DNA of 30,106 nt from an uncultured Bacillaceae bacterium (GTDB lineage Bacteria; Bacillota; Bacilli; Bacillales; Pradoshiaceae), in NCBI GenBank assembly GCA_904501845.1, contig CAJGCH010000003.1:1-30106 (forward strand). The letters are read 5' to 3'. The number at the start of each line of letters is the position of its first letter. The first letter of the stretch is position 1. Positions 1 through 7,683 of this stretch are shown in pieces. The position numbers and the translations under genes were made by a program. The notes below the pieces were generated by a model. The model searched no databases. It saw only the letters and a list, made by a program, of their open reading frames with translations, and was not told where the DNA came from.

Positions 1-2
1 AT

Positions 3-87
3 GCGGGTGTGGCGGAATTGGCAGACGCACCAGACTTAGGATCTGGCGCCTTACGGCGTGGGGGTTCGACTCCCTTCACCCGCACCA
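3..87 (+). tRNA. tRNA-Leu (anticodon TAG)
   Basis: The acceptor arm GCGGGTG (3-9) pairs with CACCCGC (77-83). It is followed by discriminator A84 and an encoded CCA at 85-87. The anticodon loop is CTTAGGA at 35-41 with anticodon TAG at 37-39. At 85 nt, with a long variable arm, it is a class II tRNA as expected for leucine. It is the first member of a five-tRNA cluster cut by the left edge of the window. Confidence 0.97.
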
Positions 88-95
88 TTTATTCC

Positions 96-113
96 CACTT
101 GAAAAACCAAGTG
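96..113 (+). other. Short hairpin between two tRNA-Leu genes
   Basis: CACTTG (96-101) is complementary to CAAGTG (108-113) around an A-rich loop, in the 65-nt spacer between the two leucine tRNAs. No T-run follows, so it is not a classical terminator and may be a processing structure in the pre-tRNA transcript. A second 6-bp inverted repeat, CGCGTT (137-142) with AACGCG (150-155), reaches into the 5' end of the next tRNA. B. subtilis trnJ carries a tRNA-Gly between its leucine tRNAs; none is seen here. Confidence 0.4.
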
Positions 114-152
114 AAAACAAGTAAGATAGATTAAGTCGCGTTACTTACTAAC

Positions 153-239
<87 letters not shown>

Positions 240-249
240 ATTATACAAT

Positions 250-326
250 GCGCCCGTAGCTCAATTGGATAGAGCGTTTGACTACGGATCAAAAGGTTAG
301 GGGTTCGACTCCTCTCGGGCGCGCCA
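250..326 (+). tRNA. tRNA-Arg (anticodon ACG)
   Basis: The acceptor GCGCCCG (250-256) pairs with CGGGCGC (316-322), followed by discriminator G323 and CCA (324-326). The anticodon stem TTTGA/TCAAA encloses CTACGGA, anticodon ACG at 284-286. The first base is normally deaminated to inosine by TadA, so this tRNA would read CGU, CGC and CGA. Length is 77 nt. Confidence 0.97.
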
Positions 327-333
327 TTATTTA

Positions 334-410
334 CGGGAAGTAGCTCAGCTTGGTAGAGCACTTGGTTTGGGACCAAGGGGTCGCAGGTTCGAATCCTGTC
401 TTCCCGACCA
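334..410 (+). tRNA. tRNA-Pro (anticodon TGG)
   Basis: The acceptor CGGGAAG (334-340) pairs with CTTCCCG (400-406), followed by A407 and CCA (408-410). The anticodon stem CTTGG/CCAAG encloses TTTGGGA, anticodon TGG at 368-370. Length is 77 nt. It lies 7 nt after tRNA-Arg and is probably co-transcribed with it. Confidence 0.97.
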
Positions 411-427
411 TTCATAACTTTTTCTAT

Positions 428-503
428 GGGGCCTTAGCTCAGCTGGGAGAGCGCCTGCTTTGCACGCAGGAGGTCAGCGGTTCGATCCCGCTAGGCTCCA
501 CCA
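428..503 (+). tRNA. tRNA-Ala (anticodon TGC)
   Basis: The acceptor GGGGCCT (428-434) pairs with AGGCTCC (493-499) with a G-T at the third pair, the position of the G3-U70 identity element of alanine tRNA. A500 and CCA (501-503) follow. The anticodon stem CCTGC/GCAGG encloses TTTGCAC, anticodon TGC at 461-463. It is the last tRNA of the cluster and ends only 5 nt before the 5S rRNA. Confidence 0.97.
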
Positions 504-508
504 TATAA

Positions 509-626
<118 letters not shown>

Positions 627-634
627 ACAAAGAG

Positions 635-663
635 ACCAGTTCATTTTATGAGCTGGTTTTTTT
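635..663 (+). terminator. Rho-independent terminator after the 5S gene
   Basis: A 10-bp stem ACCAGTTCAT/ATGAGCTGGT (one G-T pair) with a TTT loop runs directly into seven T residues (657-663). It is placed to end the tRNA-5S transcript. Confidence 0.9.
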
Positions 664-664
664 G

Positions 665-833
665 TGTTTTAAATCTCGAAAGAAATGAATTGTCTTGAAA
701 GAAGTAAAAAACTCACACCTGACTGACAGCAGGCATCTCCGATTGGGGAGAAGCAAGGAGGCAAGTGAGGGAAGCACGGAATGTACGATGTACATGTGTA
801 CTGATTGAGCGAAGTTGCCGAAAGTAAGGAGAT
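665..833 (+). other. Structured spacer of unknown function between two related terminators
   Basis: No convincing coding frame is present. Several self-complementary segments are: GCATCTCC (733-740) with GGAGAAGC (747-754), 7 of 8 pairs; ATGTAC (781-786) with GTACAT (790-795) around a 3-nt loop; and CTCAC (712-716) with GTGAG (765-769), which could close the first hairpin into a longer arm. The stretch ends at a terminator, so it could be a small stable RNA or a leftover of rRNA operon rearrangement. I do not recognise the family. Confidence 0.3.
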
Positions 834-860
834 CAGTTCATTAATATGAACTGTTTTTTT
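834..860 (+). terminator. Second terminator, near-copy of the post-5S terminator
   Basis: A perfect 8-bp stem CAGTTCAT/ATGAACTG with TAAT loop is followed by seven T residues (854-860). The stem and the preceding AAGGAGAT resemble the terminator at 635-663 and its flank, so the two look like duplicated copies about 200 nt apart. Confidence 0.85.
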
Positions 861-903
861 ATAAGGTAATATGATGAGCGTTCTGGGCTTATTTACTATG
901 AAG

Positions 904-1172
904 TAAGGATGGGAATCGCCAGATAAGGTCCATCCAAAGCCTGCCCAAAGGGCATAAAGGGTGGATCAAGGACGGAACTTGTCAGAGAAAGCCCATCCAA
1001 AGCCCACCCAAAGGATATAAAGGGTGGACCAAGGGTGGGACTCGTCAGAGAAAGTCCATCCAAAGCTCATCCAAAGGGTATAAAGGGTGAACCAAGGACG
1101 GGACTTATCAGAGAAAGCCCATCCAAAGCCCGCCCAAAGGGCATAAAGGATGAACCAAGAATGGGCTATCGT
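904..1172 (+). repeat. 63-bp tandem repeat, about 4.3 copies
   Basis: The marker CATCCAAAG recurs at 931, 994, 1057 and 1120, exactly 63 bp apart, with a partial unit before 931 and decay after about 1165. Units differ by scattered substitutions but no indels inside the array. As 63 is a multiple of three, the reading frame is kept. On the minus strand each unit encodes a 21-residue motif of the form PWxTLYxLWxxFGWxFSDx, in a 78-codon frame from a TTG at 1202 to a TGA at 966, where a Trp codon of the motif has become a stop. I see no good ribosome-binding site and treat it as a non-coding minisatellite, with low-probability coding potential. Confidence 0.9.
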
Positions 1173-1266
1173 CAAGCAATGCCTCCACCCTGACACACAC
1201 AAAAGGCTTCCTCCTTTAACTTAGCGTTTTCCTTGAAGATATTGATGTAAAAAGTCAGGAAGTTAT
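1173..1266. other. Intergenic stretch with no recognised feature
   Basis: This stretch between the repeat array and the ctsR promoter region carries no open frame with a ribosome-binding site, no tRNA and no clear hairpin with a T-run. Together with the repeat it fills the gene-free interval upstream of ctsR. Confidence 0.5.
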
Positions 1267-1292
1267 GTTTCTAATTCCATCATTGTGGGTAG
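1267..1292 (+). promoter_or_regulatory. Candidate sigmaB promoter upstream of ctsR
   Basis: GTTTCT (1267-1272), a 14-nt spacer and GGGTAG (1287-1292) fit the sigmaB consensus GTTTAA-N12-15-GGGTAT. In B. subtilis the ctsR operon has a sigmaB-dependent promoter upstream of its sigmaA promoter, and the arrangement here is the same. The match is by eye. Confidence 0.5.
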
Positions 1293-1364
1293 AATTTTAT
1301 TATGGCATTATGCCTGTTTGTAAATGTTTGTATATACATAGCAGTAAATGTACAGAGTAATTCG

Positions 1365-1393
1365 TTGTCAAAATGAGAAAACTTTTTTATAAT
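1365..1393 (+). promoter_or_regulatory. sigmaA promoter of the ctsR operon
   Basis: TTGTCA (1365-1370), a 17-nt spacer and a perfect TATAAT (1388-1393) form a near-consensus sigmaA promoter. The predicted start near 1400 falls inside the CtsR operator just downstream, which fits repression by steric block. Confidence 0.85.
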
Positions 1394-1396
1394 TAA

Positions 1397-1413
1397 AGTC
1401 AAATATAGTCAAA
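1397..1413 (+). promoter_or_regulatory. CtsR operator (heptad direct repeat)
   Basis: AGTCAAATATAGTCAAA consists of two AGTCAAA heptads separated by TAT, matching the CtsR consensus RGTCAAA-NAN-RGTCAAA. A third partial heptad, AGTCAAG, overlaps the end (1413-1419). The box sits at the transcription start of ctsR, so the operon is autoregulated: CtsR represses ctsR-mcsA-mcsB-clpC until heat or stress inactivates it. Confidence 0.9.
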
Positions 1414-1444
1414 GTCAAGGCGCATCGAGAGGGGGAGTCAATCG

Positions 1445-1906
1445 ATGAAGAACATATCAGATATTATTGAGAGTTACTTAAAAAATGTTTTAGAAATGAG
1501 CGAGAAGGAATTAGTAGAAATCAAAAGAAGCGAAATTGCTGATAAGTTTCAATGTGTCCCCTCTCAAATCAACTATGTTATTAACACCCGCTTTACTATT
1601 GAAAGAGGCTATCTTGTGGAGAGCAAACGCGGTGGAGGCGGATATATTCGCATCATGCGGGTGCAGTCACACGATAGGGCACATCTTATCGAACAGATCA
1701 GCAATTTAGTCGGAGACCGGATTTCCCAAAGTAATTCGGAGGCGCTTATTGGCCGTCTCGTTGAGGAAGAGGTTGTTTCTGTCAGAGAGGCGAAGATCAT
1801 GATGAGTGTAATGGATCGCTCAGTCTTGCATTATGATCTGCCTGAGCGAGATGAGCTTAGAGCAAGAATTTTAAAAGCCATGTTTATGACTTTGCGGTAT
1901 AAGTAA
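1445..1906 (+). CDS. ctsR: CtsR, transcriptional repressor of class III heat-shock genes
   Basis: This 153-residue protein has the usual CtsR length. The N-terminal half is a winged helix-turn-helix containing KRSEIADKFQCVPSQINYVI and a glycine-rich wing, KRGGGGYIR at about 61-69; the tetraglycine tip is the known thermosensor and contacts DNA at CtsR boxes. The C-terminal half carries the conserved VMDRSVLHYDLPERDELRAR segment used for dimer packing and McsB/ClpC-linked inactivation. It starts at ATG 1445 behind a purine-rich GAGGGGGAG. It is first gene of the ctsR-mcsA-mcsB-clpC operon, with its own operator just upstream. CtsR represses clp genes at normal temperature. Confidence 0.97.
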   Translation: MKNISDIIESYLKNVLEMSEKELVEIKRSEIADKFQCVPSQINYVINTRFTIERGYLVESKRGGGGYIRIMRVQSHDRAHLIEQISNLVGDRISQSNSEALIGRLVEEEVVSVREAKIMMSVMDRSVLHYDLPERDELRARILKAMFMTLRYK

Positions 1907-1930
1907 GTGAGTAGCGAATGAGGTGGAGAG

Positions 1931-2494
1931 ATGCTTTGTCAGGAATGTAATGAGCGGCCGGCTACGCTTCAGTTCACGAAAGTTATCAACGGTAAGAAGA
2001 TGGAAGTGAAACTTTGTGAGCATTGCGCTGCGGAGAAAGGGGATATCTTTATGCTCCATGATGGCGGTAATTTGTCTTTTAACAATTTACTTGCAGGCCT
2101 TTTGAATATGGGTCTCGGGATGGCATCGACGAAGACGAGTCCCGGCTTTGGAGGCGATCAGTTAGAGTGTCCTCATTGTCATTTGACGTACAGGGAGTTT
2201 GTGAATAGCGGGCGTTTTGGCTGCCGGCAATGCTATGAGACTTTTTCCTCCTATTTGGAGCCGGTTCTAGGCAGGCTTCATGGGGGAAATGTGCATCATA
2301 TCGGCAAGATACCAAAACGAGCTGGCGGCACCCTCCATATAAGAAAGCAGATTAATGACTTGAAGGCAGATTTGCAAAGCTTGATTGAGAAAGAGGATTT
2401 TGAAAAGGCCGTCCTTGTCCGTGATGAAATCCGCCTGCTTGAGAAGGAGATTGAGGCAGAGTCAGAGTCTCAAGAAGGGGGCAGCGAACGATGA
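1931..2494 (+). CDS. mcsA: McsA, zinc-binding activator of McsB arginine kinase
   Basis: The 187-residue protein has four CxxC pairs, C3/C6, C29/C32, C80/C83 and C98/C101, forming two zinc sites as known for McsA. A C-terminal UVR-like coiled-coil helix spans roughly 140-175 (EKEDFEKAVLVRDEIR core), related to the UVR motif of UvrB and the ClpC middle domain. In the family, McsA binds McsB, activates its protein-arginine kinase activity and links it to ClpC. The start at ATG 1931 follows GGTGGAGAG. The stop overlaps the mcsB start by 4 nt (ATGA), indicating translational coupling and matched synthesis of the pair. Confidence 0.96.
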   Translation: MLCQECNERPATLQFTKVINGKKMEVKLCEHCAAEKGDIFMLHDGGNLSFNNLLAGLLNMGLGMASTKTSPGFGGDQLECPHCHLTYREFVNSGRFGCRQCYETFSSYLEPVLGRLHGGNVHHIGKIPKRAGGTLHIRKQINDLKADLQSLIEKEDFEKAVLVRDEIRLLEKEIEAESESQEGGSER

Positions 2495-3570
2495 CGATTG
2501 AGAATTTCATGAACAAAGCGATCAGCCCATGGATGAACCAAGAAGGACCGGCATCAGATATCGTAATGAGCTCGAGAGTCCGGCTGGCGCGTAATGTGAG
2601 GGACCTTTCTTTCCCAACCGTATTCACGGAGGAAGAAGCGGCCAAGATGCTTCGCAAGGTAGAAAATCGACTCGGCGGCCAGTACTTGCCAGGACTAGGC
2701 ACATTAGAGATGGTGAGACTGAAAGAACTTCAGCCGCTTGAGAGGCAGGTTCTTGTGGAGAAGCATTTGATTAGCCCTTTGCTTGCCAAAGAGTATGAAA
2801 TGGGCGGGGTCTTGATTACGGAGAATGAAGAAGTAAGCATCATGGTGAATGAGGAAGACCATATTCGTATCCAATGCTTATTCCCGGGTCTCCAGCTGAG
2901 TGAGGCATTGGATGTAGCCAGCAGAATTGATGACTTACTCGAAAATGAACTCGATTATGCATTTGATGAGAAGATCGGCTATTTGACTAGCTGCCCGACC
3001 AATGTTGGAACAGGGCTTCGTGCATCAGTAATGCTCCATTTGCCGGGACTAGTTCTAACGAGACAAATAGATAGAATCATCTCTGCTATTAATCAGCTAG
3101 GACTGGTAGTGCGCGGCATGTATGGAGAAGGCAGCGAAGCACTGGGCAATATTTTTCAAATTTCCAACCAAATGACGCTTGGAAAGACAGAGGAAGCTAT
3201 TGCTGAGGACCTGGACAGTGTAGTAAAACAAATAATTATGCAGGAAAAAGCAGCCCGTGATACATTGGTCCAATCTTCTAACATACAATTGGAAGATAGG
3301 GTATTTCGCTCCCTAGGGATATTATCGAATGCCCGCATCCTTGAATCTAAGGAAGCGGCGAAATGCTTATCAGATGTTCGTCTGGGGATTGATTTGGGAT
3401 TCATCCCTCACATGACGAAACATATATTAAATGAACTAATGGTCGTGACGCAGCCCGGGTTCTTGCAACGCTATGCAGGAGGGCCGCTGAACCCAAAGGA
3501 AAGAGATATACGAAGGGCTTCTCTCATTCGGGAAAGGCTAGCATTAGAGGATAAACCAATTGAAGAATAG
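2491..3570 (+). CDS. mcsB: McsB, protein-arginine kinase
   Basis: This 359-residue protein has a phosphagen-kinase fold adapted to phosphorylate arginines in proteins. SSRVRLARN at 27-35 contributes nucleotide-binding arginines. NEEDH at 120-124 holds the catalytic acid. CPTNVGTGLRAS begins at the conserved Cys168. RGMYGEGSEA is the usual substrate loop. A C-terminal RDIRR motif with R338 and D339 corresponds to the phosphoarginine-binding pocket used for allosteric activation. Phosphoarginine marks proteins for ClpC-ClpP degradation and also inactivates CtsR. The start overlaps mcsA by 4 nt, and the stop lies 12 nt before clpC, with the clpC Shine-Dalgarno directly after it. Confidence 0.97.
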   Translation: MTIENFMNKAISPWMNQEGPASDIVMSSRVRLARNVRDLSFPTVFTEEEAAKMLRKVENRLGGQYLPGLGTLEMVRLKELQPLERQVLVEKHLISPLLAKEYEMGGVLITENEEVSIMVNEEDHIRIQCLFPGLQLSEALDVASRIDDLLENELDYAFDEKIGYLTSCPTNVGTGLRASVMLHLPGLVLTRQIDRIISAINQLGLVVRGMYGEGSEALGNIFQISNQMTLGKTEEAIAEDLDSVVKQIIMQEKAARDTLVQSSNIQLEDRVFRSLGILSNARILESKEAAKCLSDVRLGIDLGFIPHMTKHILNELMVVTQPGFLQRYAGGPLNPKERDIRRASLIRERLALEDKPIEE

Positions 3571-3582
3571 GAGGAACTTATC

Positions 3583-6024
3583 ATGATGTTTGGTCGATTC
3601 ACAGAAAGAGCACAAAAGGTACTTGCGCTTGCACAAGAAGAGGCAATTAGACTCGGTCATAATAATATTGGTACGGAACATATCTTGCTTGGATTGGTAA
3701 GAGAGGGGGAAGGGATCGCTGCGAAGGCTCTCTATGCTTTAGGATTAAGCCCCGAAAAAATCCAGGAGGAAGTAGAAAACCTCATTGGCAAAGGTTCCGA
3801 AACCGTTCAAACGATTCATTATACGCCACGAGCGAAAAAGGTCATTGAGCTATCCATGGATGAAGCCAGGAAGCTTGGCCATTCCTATGTGGGAACAGAG
3901 CATGTGCTCCTTGGGCTGATTCGTGAAGGTGAAGGAGTCGCCGCAAGGGTGCTGAATAATCTCGGCGTAAGCCTTAATAAAGCAAGACAGCAAGTATTGC
4001 AATTGCTTGGCAGCAATGAAGCCGGCGTGCATCAAGGTGGATCATCCTCTGCTGCAAGTACGCCTACCCTTGATAGTCTGGCTCGTGACTTGACGGCCAT
4101 AGCCAGAGAGGGAAGCCTTGACCCGGTTATTGGCAGGGGCAAAGAGATTCAGCGCGTTATCGAGGTACTGAGCCGCCGTACAAAGAATAACCCTGTTTTG
4201 ATTGGAGAGCCTGGTGTCGGTAAAACGGCTATTGCTGAAGGCTTGGCCCAGCAAATCGTTAATAATGAAGTGCCTGAGATCTTGCGTGATAAACGTGTCA
4301 TGACGCTTGATATGGGTACGGTTGTAGCCGGAACTAAGTACCGCGGTGAATTTGAGGACCGACTCAAGAAGGTGATGGATGAAATCCGCGCAGCTGGCAA
4401 TGTCATTCTCTTTATTGATGAGCTCCATACCTTGATTGGTGCGGGCGGAGCTGAGGGTGCCATTGATGCGTCCAATATCTTGAAACCATCGCTTGCAAGG
4501 GGCGAGCTTCAATGCATCGGTGCGACAACGCTTGATGAGTATCGAAAATATATCGAGAAGGATGCGGCCCTTGAACGCCGATTCCAGCCGATACAAGTAG
4601 ATGAGCCAACCATTGAGGAGTCTATTCAAATCCTAAAAGGTCTCCGTGACCGTTATGAGGCTCATCATCGCGTATCCATTACAGATGAAGCGATTGATGC
4701 GGCAGTGAAGCTGTCTGACCGCTACATTTCTGACAGGTTCTTGCCGGATAAGGCCATTGACTTAATTGATGAATCCGGCTCAAAGGTACGTCTCCGTTCT
4801 TATACAACGCCGCCTAATTTGAAAGAACTTGAGGTAAAACTAGAGGAAGCTCGCAAGGAAAAAGATGCGGCTGTCCAAAGCCAAGAGTTCGAGAAGGCAG
4901 CTTCCTTACGTGATATGGAGCAAAAATTGCGTGAAGAGCTTGAAAATACAAAGCGTACTTGGAAAGAAAAACAGGGCAAGGAAAACAGCGAGGTAACGGT
5001 TAATGATATTGCCCATGTCGTCTCTAGCTGGACTGGAATTCCGGTTACGAAGCTTGCGCAGACCGAATCGGATAAACTGTTGAATATGGAGCAAATCCTT
5101 CATAACCGTGTCATTGGCCAAGAAGAGGCAGTCAAAGCCATTTCGAAAGCGGTCCGCAGGGCGAGAGCAGGACTTAAGGATCCGAAGCGTCCAATTGGAT
5201 CATTCATCTTCTTGGGACCTACTGGTGTCGGTAAAACAGAGCTTGCAAGAGCGCTTGCCGAGTCTATGTTCGGAGATGAAGATGCCATGATTCGGATTGA
5301 TATGTCTGAGTATATGGAGAAACATTCTACATCCCGTTTGGTCGGTTCACCTCCAGGGTATGTCGGATATGAAGAGGGCGGTCAGTTAACGGAAAAAGTC
5401 CGCCGCAAACCTTATTCAGTTGTGCTGCTCGATGAGATTGAGAAGGCGCACCCTGATGTGTTCAACATCCTTTTGCAAGTGCTTGAGGATGGAAGGCTGA
5501 CAGATTCAAAGGGGCGTACAGTGGACTTCCGAAATACGATTCTCATTATGACGTCCAATGTAGGGGCACATAGCTTGAAGAAGAATCGTTACGTAGGATT
5601 TAATATGCAGGATGAAGGCCAGGATTACAAGGATATGAAGGGGCAAGTTATGGATGAGCTCAAACGGGCTTTCCGTCCAGAATTCTTGAACAGGATTGAT
5701 GAGATTATTGTCTTCCATTCCCTAGAGAAAACGCATCTTAAAGAAATCGTGACATTATTGACCAACCAATTAATTAAGCGCCTGAAGGAACAGGAAATCG
5801 ATCTTGAGCTTTCAGATGCTGCCAAGGAAAAGATCGCTGAAGAGGGCTATGATCCTGATTATGGAGCTCGCCCGCTTAGAAGGGCCTTACAAAAACATGT
5901 TGAGGACTTCTTGTCTGAAGAGCTTTTAAGAGGCAATATAGATAAAGGAAAGAAAATCATCATTGATGTGGAAAATGGCGAATTCGCTGCTAAGACCGGT
6001 GAAAAAAGCCTGGCAAGTAAGTAA
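3583..6024 (+). CDS. clpC: ClpC, AAA+ unfoldase of the ClpCP protease
   Basis: 813 residues, typical for ClpC. Two N-terminal Clp repeats (about 1-145) bind adaptors and phosphoarginine. The first AAA+ module has Walker A GEPGVGKT at 208-215 and a Walker B segment FIDELHTLIG. A short middle domain around 410-480 has a UVR-type helix (QSQEFEKAASLRDMEQ) for adaptor control. The second AAA+ module has Walker A GPTGVGKT at 545-552, Walker B VVLLDEIEKAH and C-terminal sensor GARPLRRA. ClpC unfolds substrates for ClpP; partners are MecA and McsB. TAGGAGGA precedes ATG 3583; a second in-frame ATG follows at once. Last gene of the CtsR-controlled operon, followed by hairpins. Confidence 0.98.
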   Translation: MMFGRFTERAQKVLALAQEEAIRLGHNNIGTEHILLGLVREGEGIAAKALYALGLSPEKIQEEVENLIGKGSETVQTIHYTPRAKKVIELSMDEARKLGHSYVGTEHVLLGLIREGEGVAARVLNNLGVSLNKARQQVLQLLGSNEAGVHQGGSSSAASTPTLDSLARDLTAIAREGSLDPVIGRGKEIQRVIEVLSRRTKNNPVLIGEPGVGKTAIAEGLAQQIVNNEVPEILRDKRVMTLDMGTVVAGTKYRGEFEDRLKKVMDEIRAAGNVILFIDELHTLIGAGGAEGAIDASNILKPSLARGELQCIGATTLDEYRKYIEKDAALERRFQPIQVDEPTIEESIQILKGLRDRYEAHHRVSITDEAIDAAVKLSDRYISDRFLPDKAIDLIDESGSKVRLRSYTTPPNLKELEVKLEEARKEKDAAVQSQEFEKAASLRDMEQKLREELENTKRTWKEKQGKENSEVTVNDIAHVVSSWTGIPVTKLAQTESDKLLNMEQILHNRVIGQEEAVKAISKAVRRARAGLKDPKRPIGSFIFLGPTGVGKTELARALAESMFGDEDAMIRIDMSEYMEKHSTSRLVGSPPGYVGYEEGGQLTEKVRRKPYSVVLLDEIEKAHPDVFNILLQVLEDGRLTDSKGRTVDFRNTILIMTSNVGAHSLKKNRYVGFNMQDEGQDYKDMKGQVMDELKRAFRPEFLNRIDEIIVFHSLEKTHLKEIVTLLTNQLIKRLKEQEIDLELSDAAKEKIAEEGYDPDYGARPLRRALQKHVEDFLSEELLRGNIDKGKKIIIDVENGEFAAKTGEKSLASK

Positions 6025-6037
6025 GCTTGAGTAAGCA

Positions 6038-6073
6038 AGAAGGGCACTTCCTATATGTGGATTGTGCCCTTTC
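6038..6073 (+). terminator. Hairpin after clpC, probable terminator
   Basis: AAGGGCAC (6040-6047) pairs with GTGCCCTT (6064-6071), 8 bp with a 16-nt loop, followed by the modest T-tract TTTCC. The long loop and interrupted tract suggest partial termination, allowing some readthrough into radA. Confidence 0.6.
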
Positions 6074-6081
6074 CTTTCATT

Positions 6082-6130
6082 AGGAAAAAAAGCATGTTAC
6101 CCTGTATTCAATAGGGGGTCATGCTTTCCT
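6082..6130. terminator. Second, bidirectional-type hairpin between clpC and radA
   Basis: AAAGCATG (6089-6096) pairs with CATGCTTT (6120-6127), with inner CCCT/AGGG pairing, flanked by an A-run on the left and TTTCCTTT on the right. It could stop transcription from either side. The remaining 160 nt up to radA hold no confidently recognised promoter; TAAAAT at 6235-6240 lacks a -35 match. Confidence 0.5.
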
Positions 6131-6298
6131 TTATAAGCGGGTAGTATCCCCTCTATTTCACCATACGGATCCGCGTTACCAAAGGATCCTCATCTATTAT
6201 TTACTTCTAACACAATATCTTTGAGACATTTCCATAAAATATGAATCAAAAAAGGAGCGGGTATATTGTCCGCACCGTAAGAGAGGATACGTACATTA

Positions 6299-7678
6299 AT
6301 GGCAAAGAAAAAAACAAAGTTCATTTGTCAGTCTTGCGGGTATGAATCTCCTAAATGGATGGGGAGATGCCCAGGGTGTAATGGTTGGAACACCATGACA
6401 GAGGAAGTCGAAATGGCAGCTTCAAAAAATCAGCGCAGGACAGCTTTTGCGCATACGGACCAGCCTATGTCAAAGCCGGTATCAATCATGACGGTCGGGA
6501 CGGAGCAAGAGCCGAGGGTTATGACAGATTCCCGTGAGTTAAACCGTGTCCTTGGAGGCGGAATCGTGCCTGGGTCGCTATTATTGATTGGGGGAGACCC
6601 GGGGATAGGAAAATCCACTTTGCTTCTTCAGGTATCAGCTCAATTAGCAAGCAAGGATTATGATGTGTTATACATATCGGGAGAAGAGTCTGTCAAGCAG
6701 ACAAAGCTGCGCGCTGTACGCTTAGGCGTCACTTCTGACCACCTTTTCGTTTATTCAGAAACCGATATGGGGATGATTGAACAGGCGATTGAGGCGATAA
6801 ACCCAGATTTCGTCATCATTGACTCCATTCAAACCGTCTTCCATCCGGATGTCACTTCAGCACCTGGCAGTGTTTCTCAAGTGCGTGAATGTACAGCTGA
6901 ATTGATGAGGCTGGCAAAGACAAAAGGCATTGCCATCTTCATTGTCGGCCATGTGACGAAAGAGGGCAATATTGCCGGACCGCGTCTATTAGAACATATG
7001 GTTGATACCGTTTTATATTTTGAAGGGGAAAGGCATCATACTTTCCGTATACTGCGGGCCGTGAAGAACCGCTTTGGCTCGACCAATGAGATGGGAATCT
7101 TCGAAATGAAGGAAGAGGGACTGGAAGAAGTCATGAACCCTTCCGAGATATTCCTTGAGGAACGATCACAAGGAGCCGCAGGTTCGACCGTTGTCGCTTC
7201 AATGGAAGGGACACGACCTATTTTGGTTGAGATTCAGGCCCTGATCTCTCCGTCGATTTTCCCTAATCCAAGGAGGATGGCAACGGGGATTGACCATAAC
7301 CGCGTTTCATTACTAATGGCCGTGCTTGAGAAGCGGGTCGGCCTGTTATTGCAAAACCAGGATGCGTATTTGAAGGTGACAGGCGGCGTCAAGCTAGGAG
7401 AACCTGCTGTGGACCTTGCTGTCATCGTCAGCATTGCCTCCGGTTTCCGAGATGTGCCGACCAGAGCGACAGATTGTATTGTCGGTGAGGTAGGACTTAC
7501 GGGAGAGGTTCGCAGGGTTTCTCGAATAGAGCAGCGAGTGAAGGAAGCGGCCAAACTCGGATTTGAACGAATTATCATACCGGCTAATAATTTGAGCGGG
7601 TGGACACCTCCATCTGATATCGAGGTTATTGGTGTGGGAACAGTTAGTGAAGCTTTGAAATATGCATTAGGGGGATAA
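6299..7678 (+). CDS. radA: RadA, DNA branch-migration / repair ATPase
   Basis: 459 residues, as in other Bacillus RadA (Sms). A C4 zinc finger, C10-C13 and C24-C27, opens the protein. A RecA-like ATPase follows with Walker A GGDPGIGKST at 98-107 and the RadA-specific KNRFG motif at 256-260. A Lon-like C-terminal domain from about 290 (ISPSIFPNPRRMATG, LTGEVRRVSRIEQRVKEA) lacks a protease site. RadA drives branch migration of recombination intermediates. In Bacillus RadA also binds DisA and lowers its activity, which matches its position 5 nt upstream of disA. ATG 6299 is preceded by AGAGAGGA. Confidence 0.97.
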   Translation: MAKKKTKFICQSCGYESPKWMGRCPGCNGWNTMTEEVEMAASKNQRRTAFAHTDQPMSKPVSIMTVGTEQEPRVMTDSRELNRVLGGGIVPGSLLLIGGDPGIGKSTLLLQVSAQLASKDYDVLYISGEESVKQTKLRAVRLGVTSDHLFVYSETDMGMIEQAIEAINPDFVIIDSIQTVFHPDVTSAPGSVSQVRECTAELMRLAKTKGIAIFIVGHVTKEGNIAGPRLLEHMVDTVLYFEGERHHTFRILRAVKNRFGSTNEMGIFEMKEEGLEEVMNPSEIFLEERSQGAAGSTVVASMEGTRPILVEIQALISPSIFPNPRRMATGIDHNRVSLLMAVLEKRVGLLLQNQDAYLKVTGGVKLGEPAVDLAVIVSIASGFRDVPTRATDCIVGEVGLTGEVRRVSRIEQRVKEAAKLGFERIIIPANNLSGWTPPSDIEVIGVGTVSEALKYALGG

Positions 7679-7683
7679 AATAG

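Noticed and set aside
904..1172. CRISPR array
   Set aside because: The units are complete 63-bp tandem copies with no conserved repeat/unique spacer alternation and no cas genes nearby.
4042..4629. 195-codon open frame on the minus strand inside clpC
   Set aside because: It overlaps a highly conserved ClpC region in full and has no ribosome-binding site or recognisable product.
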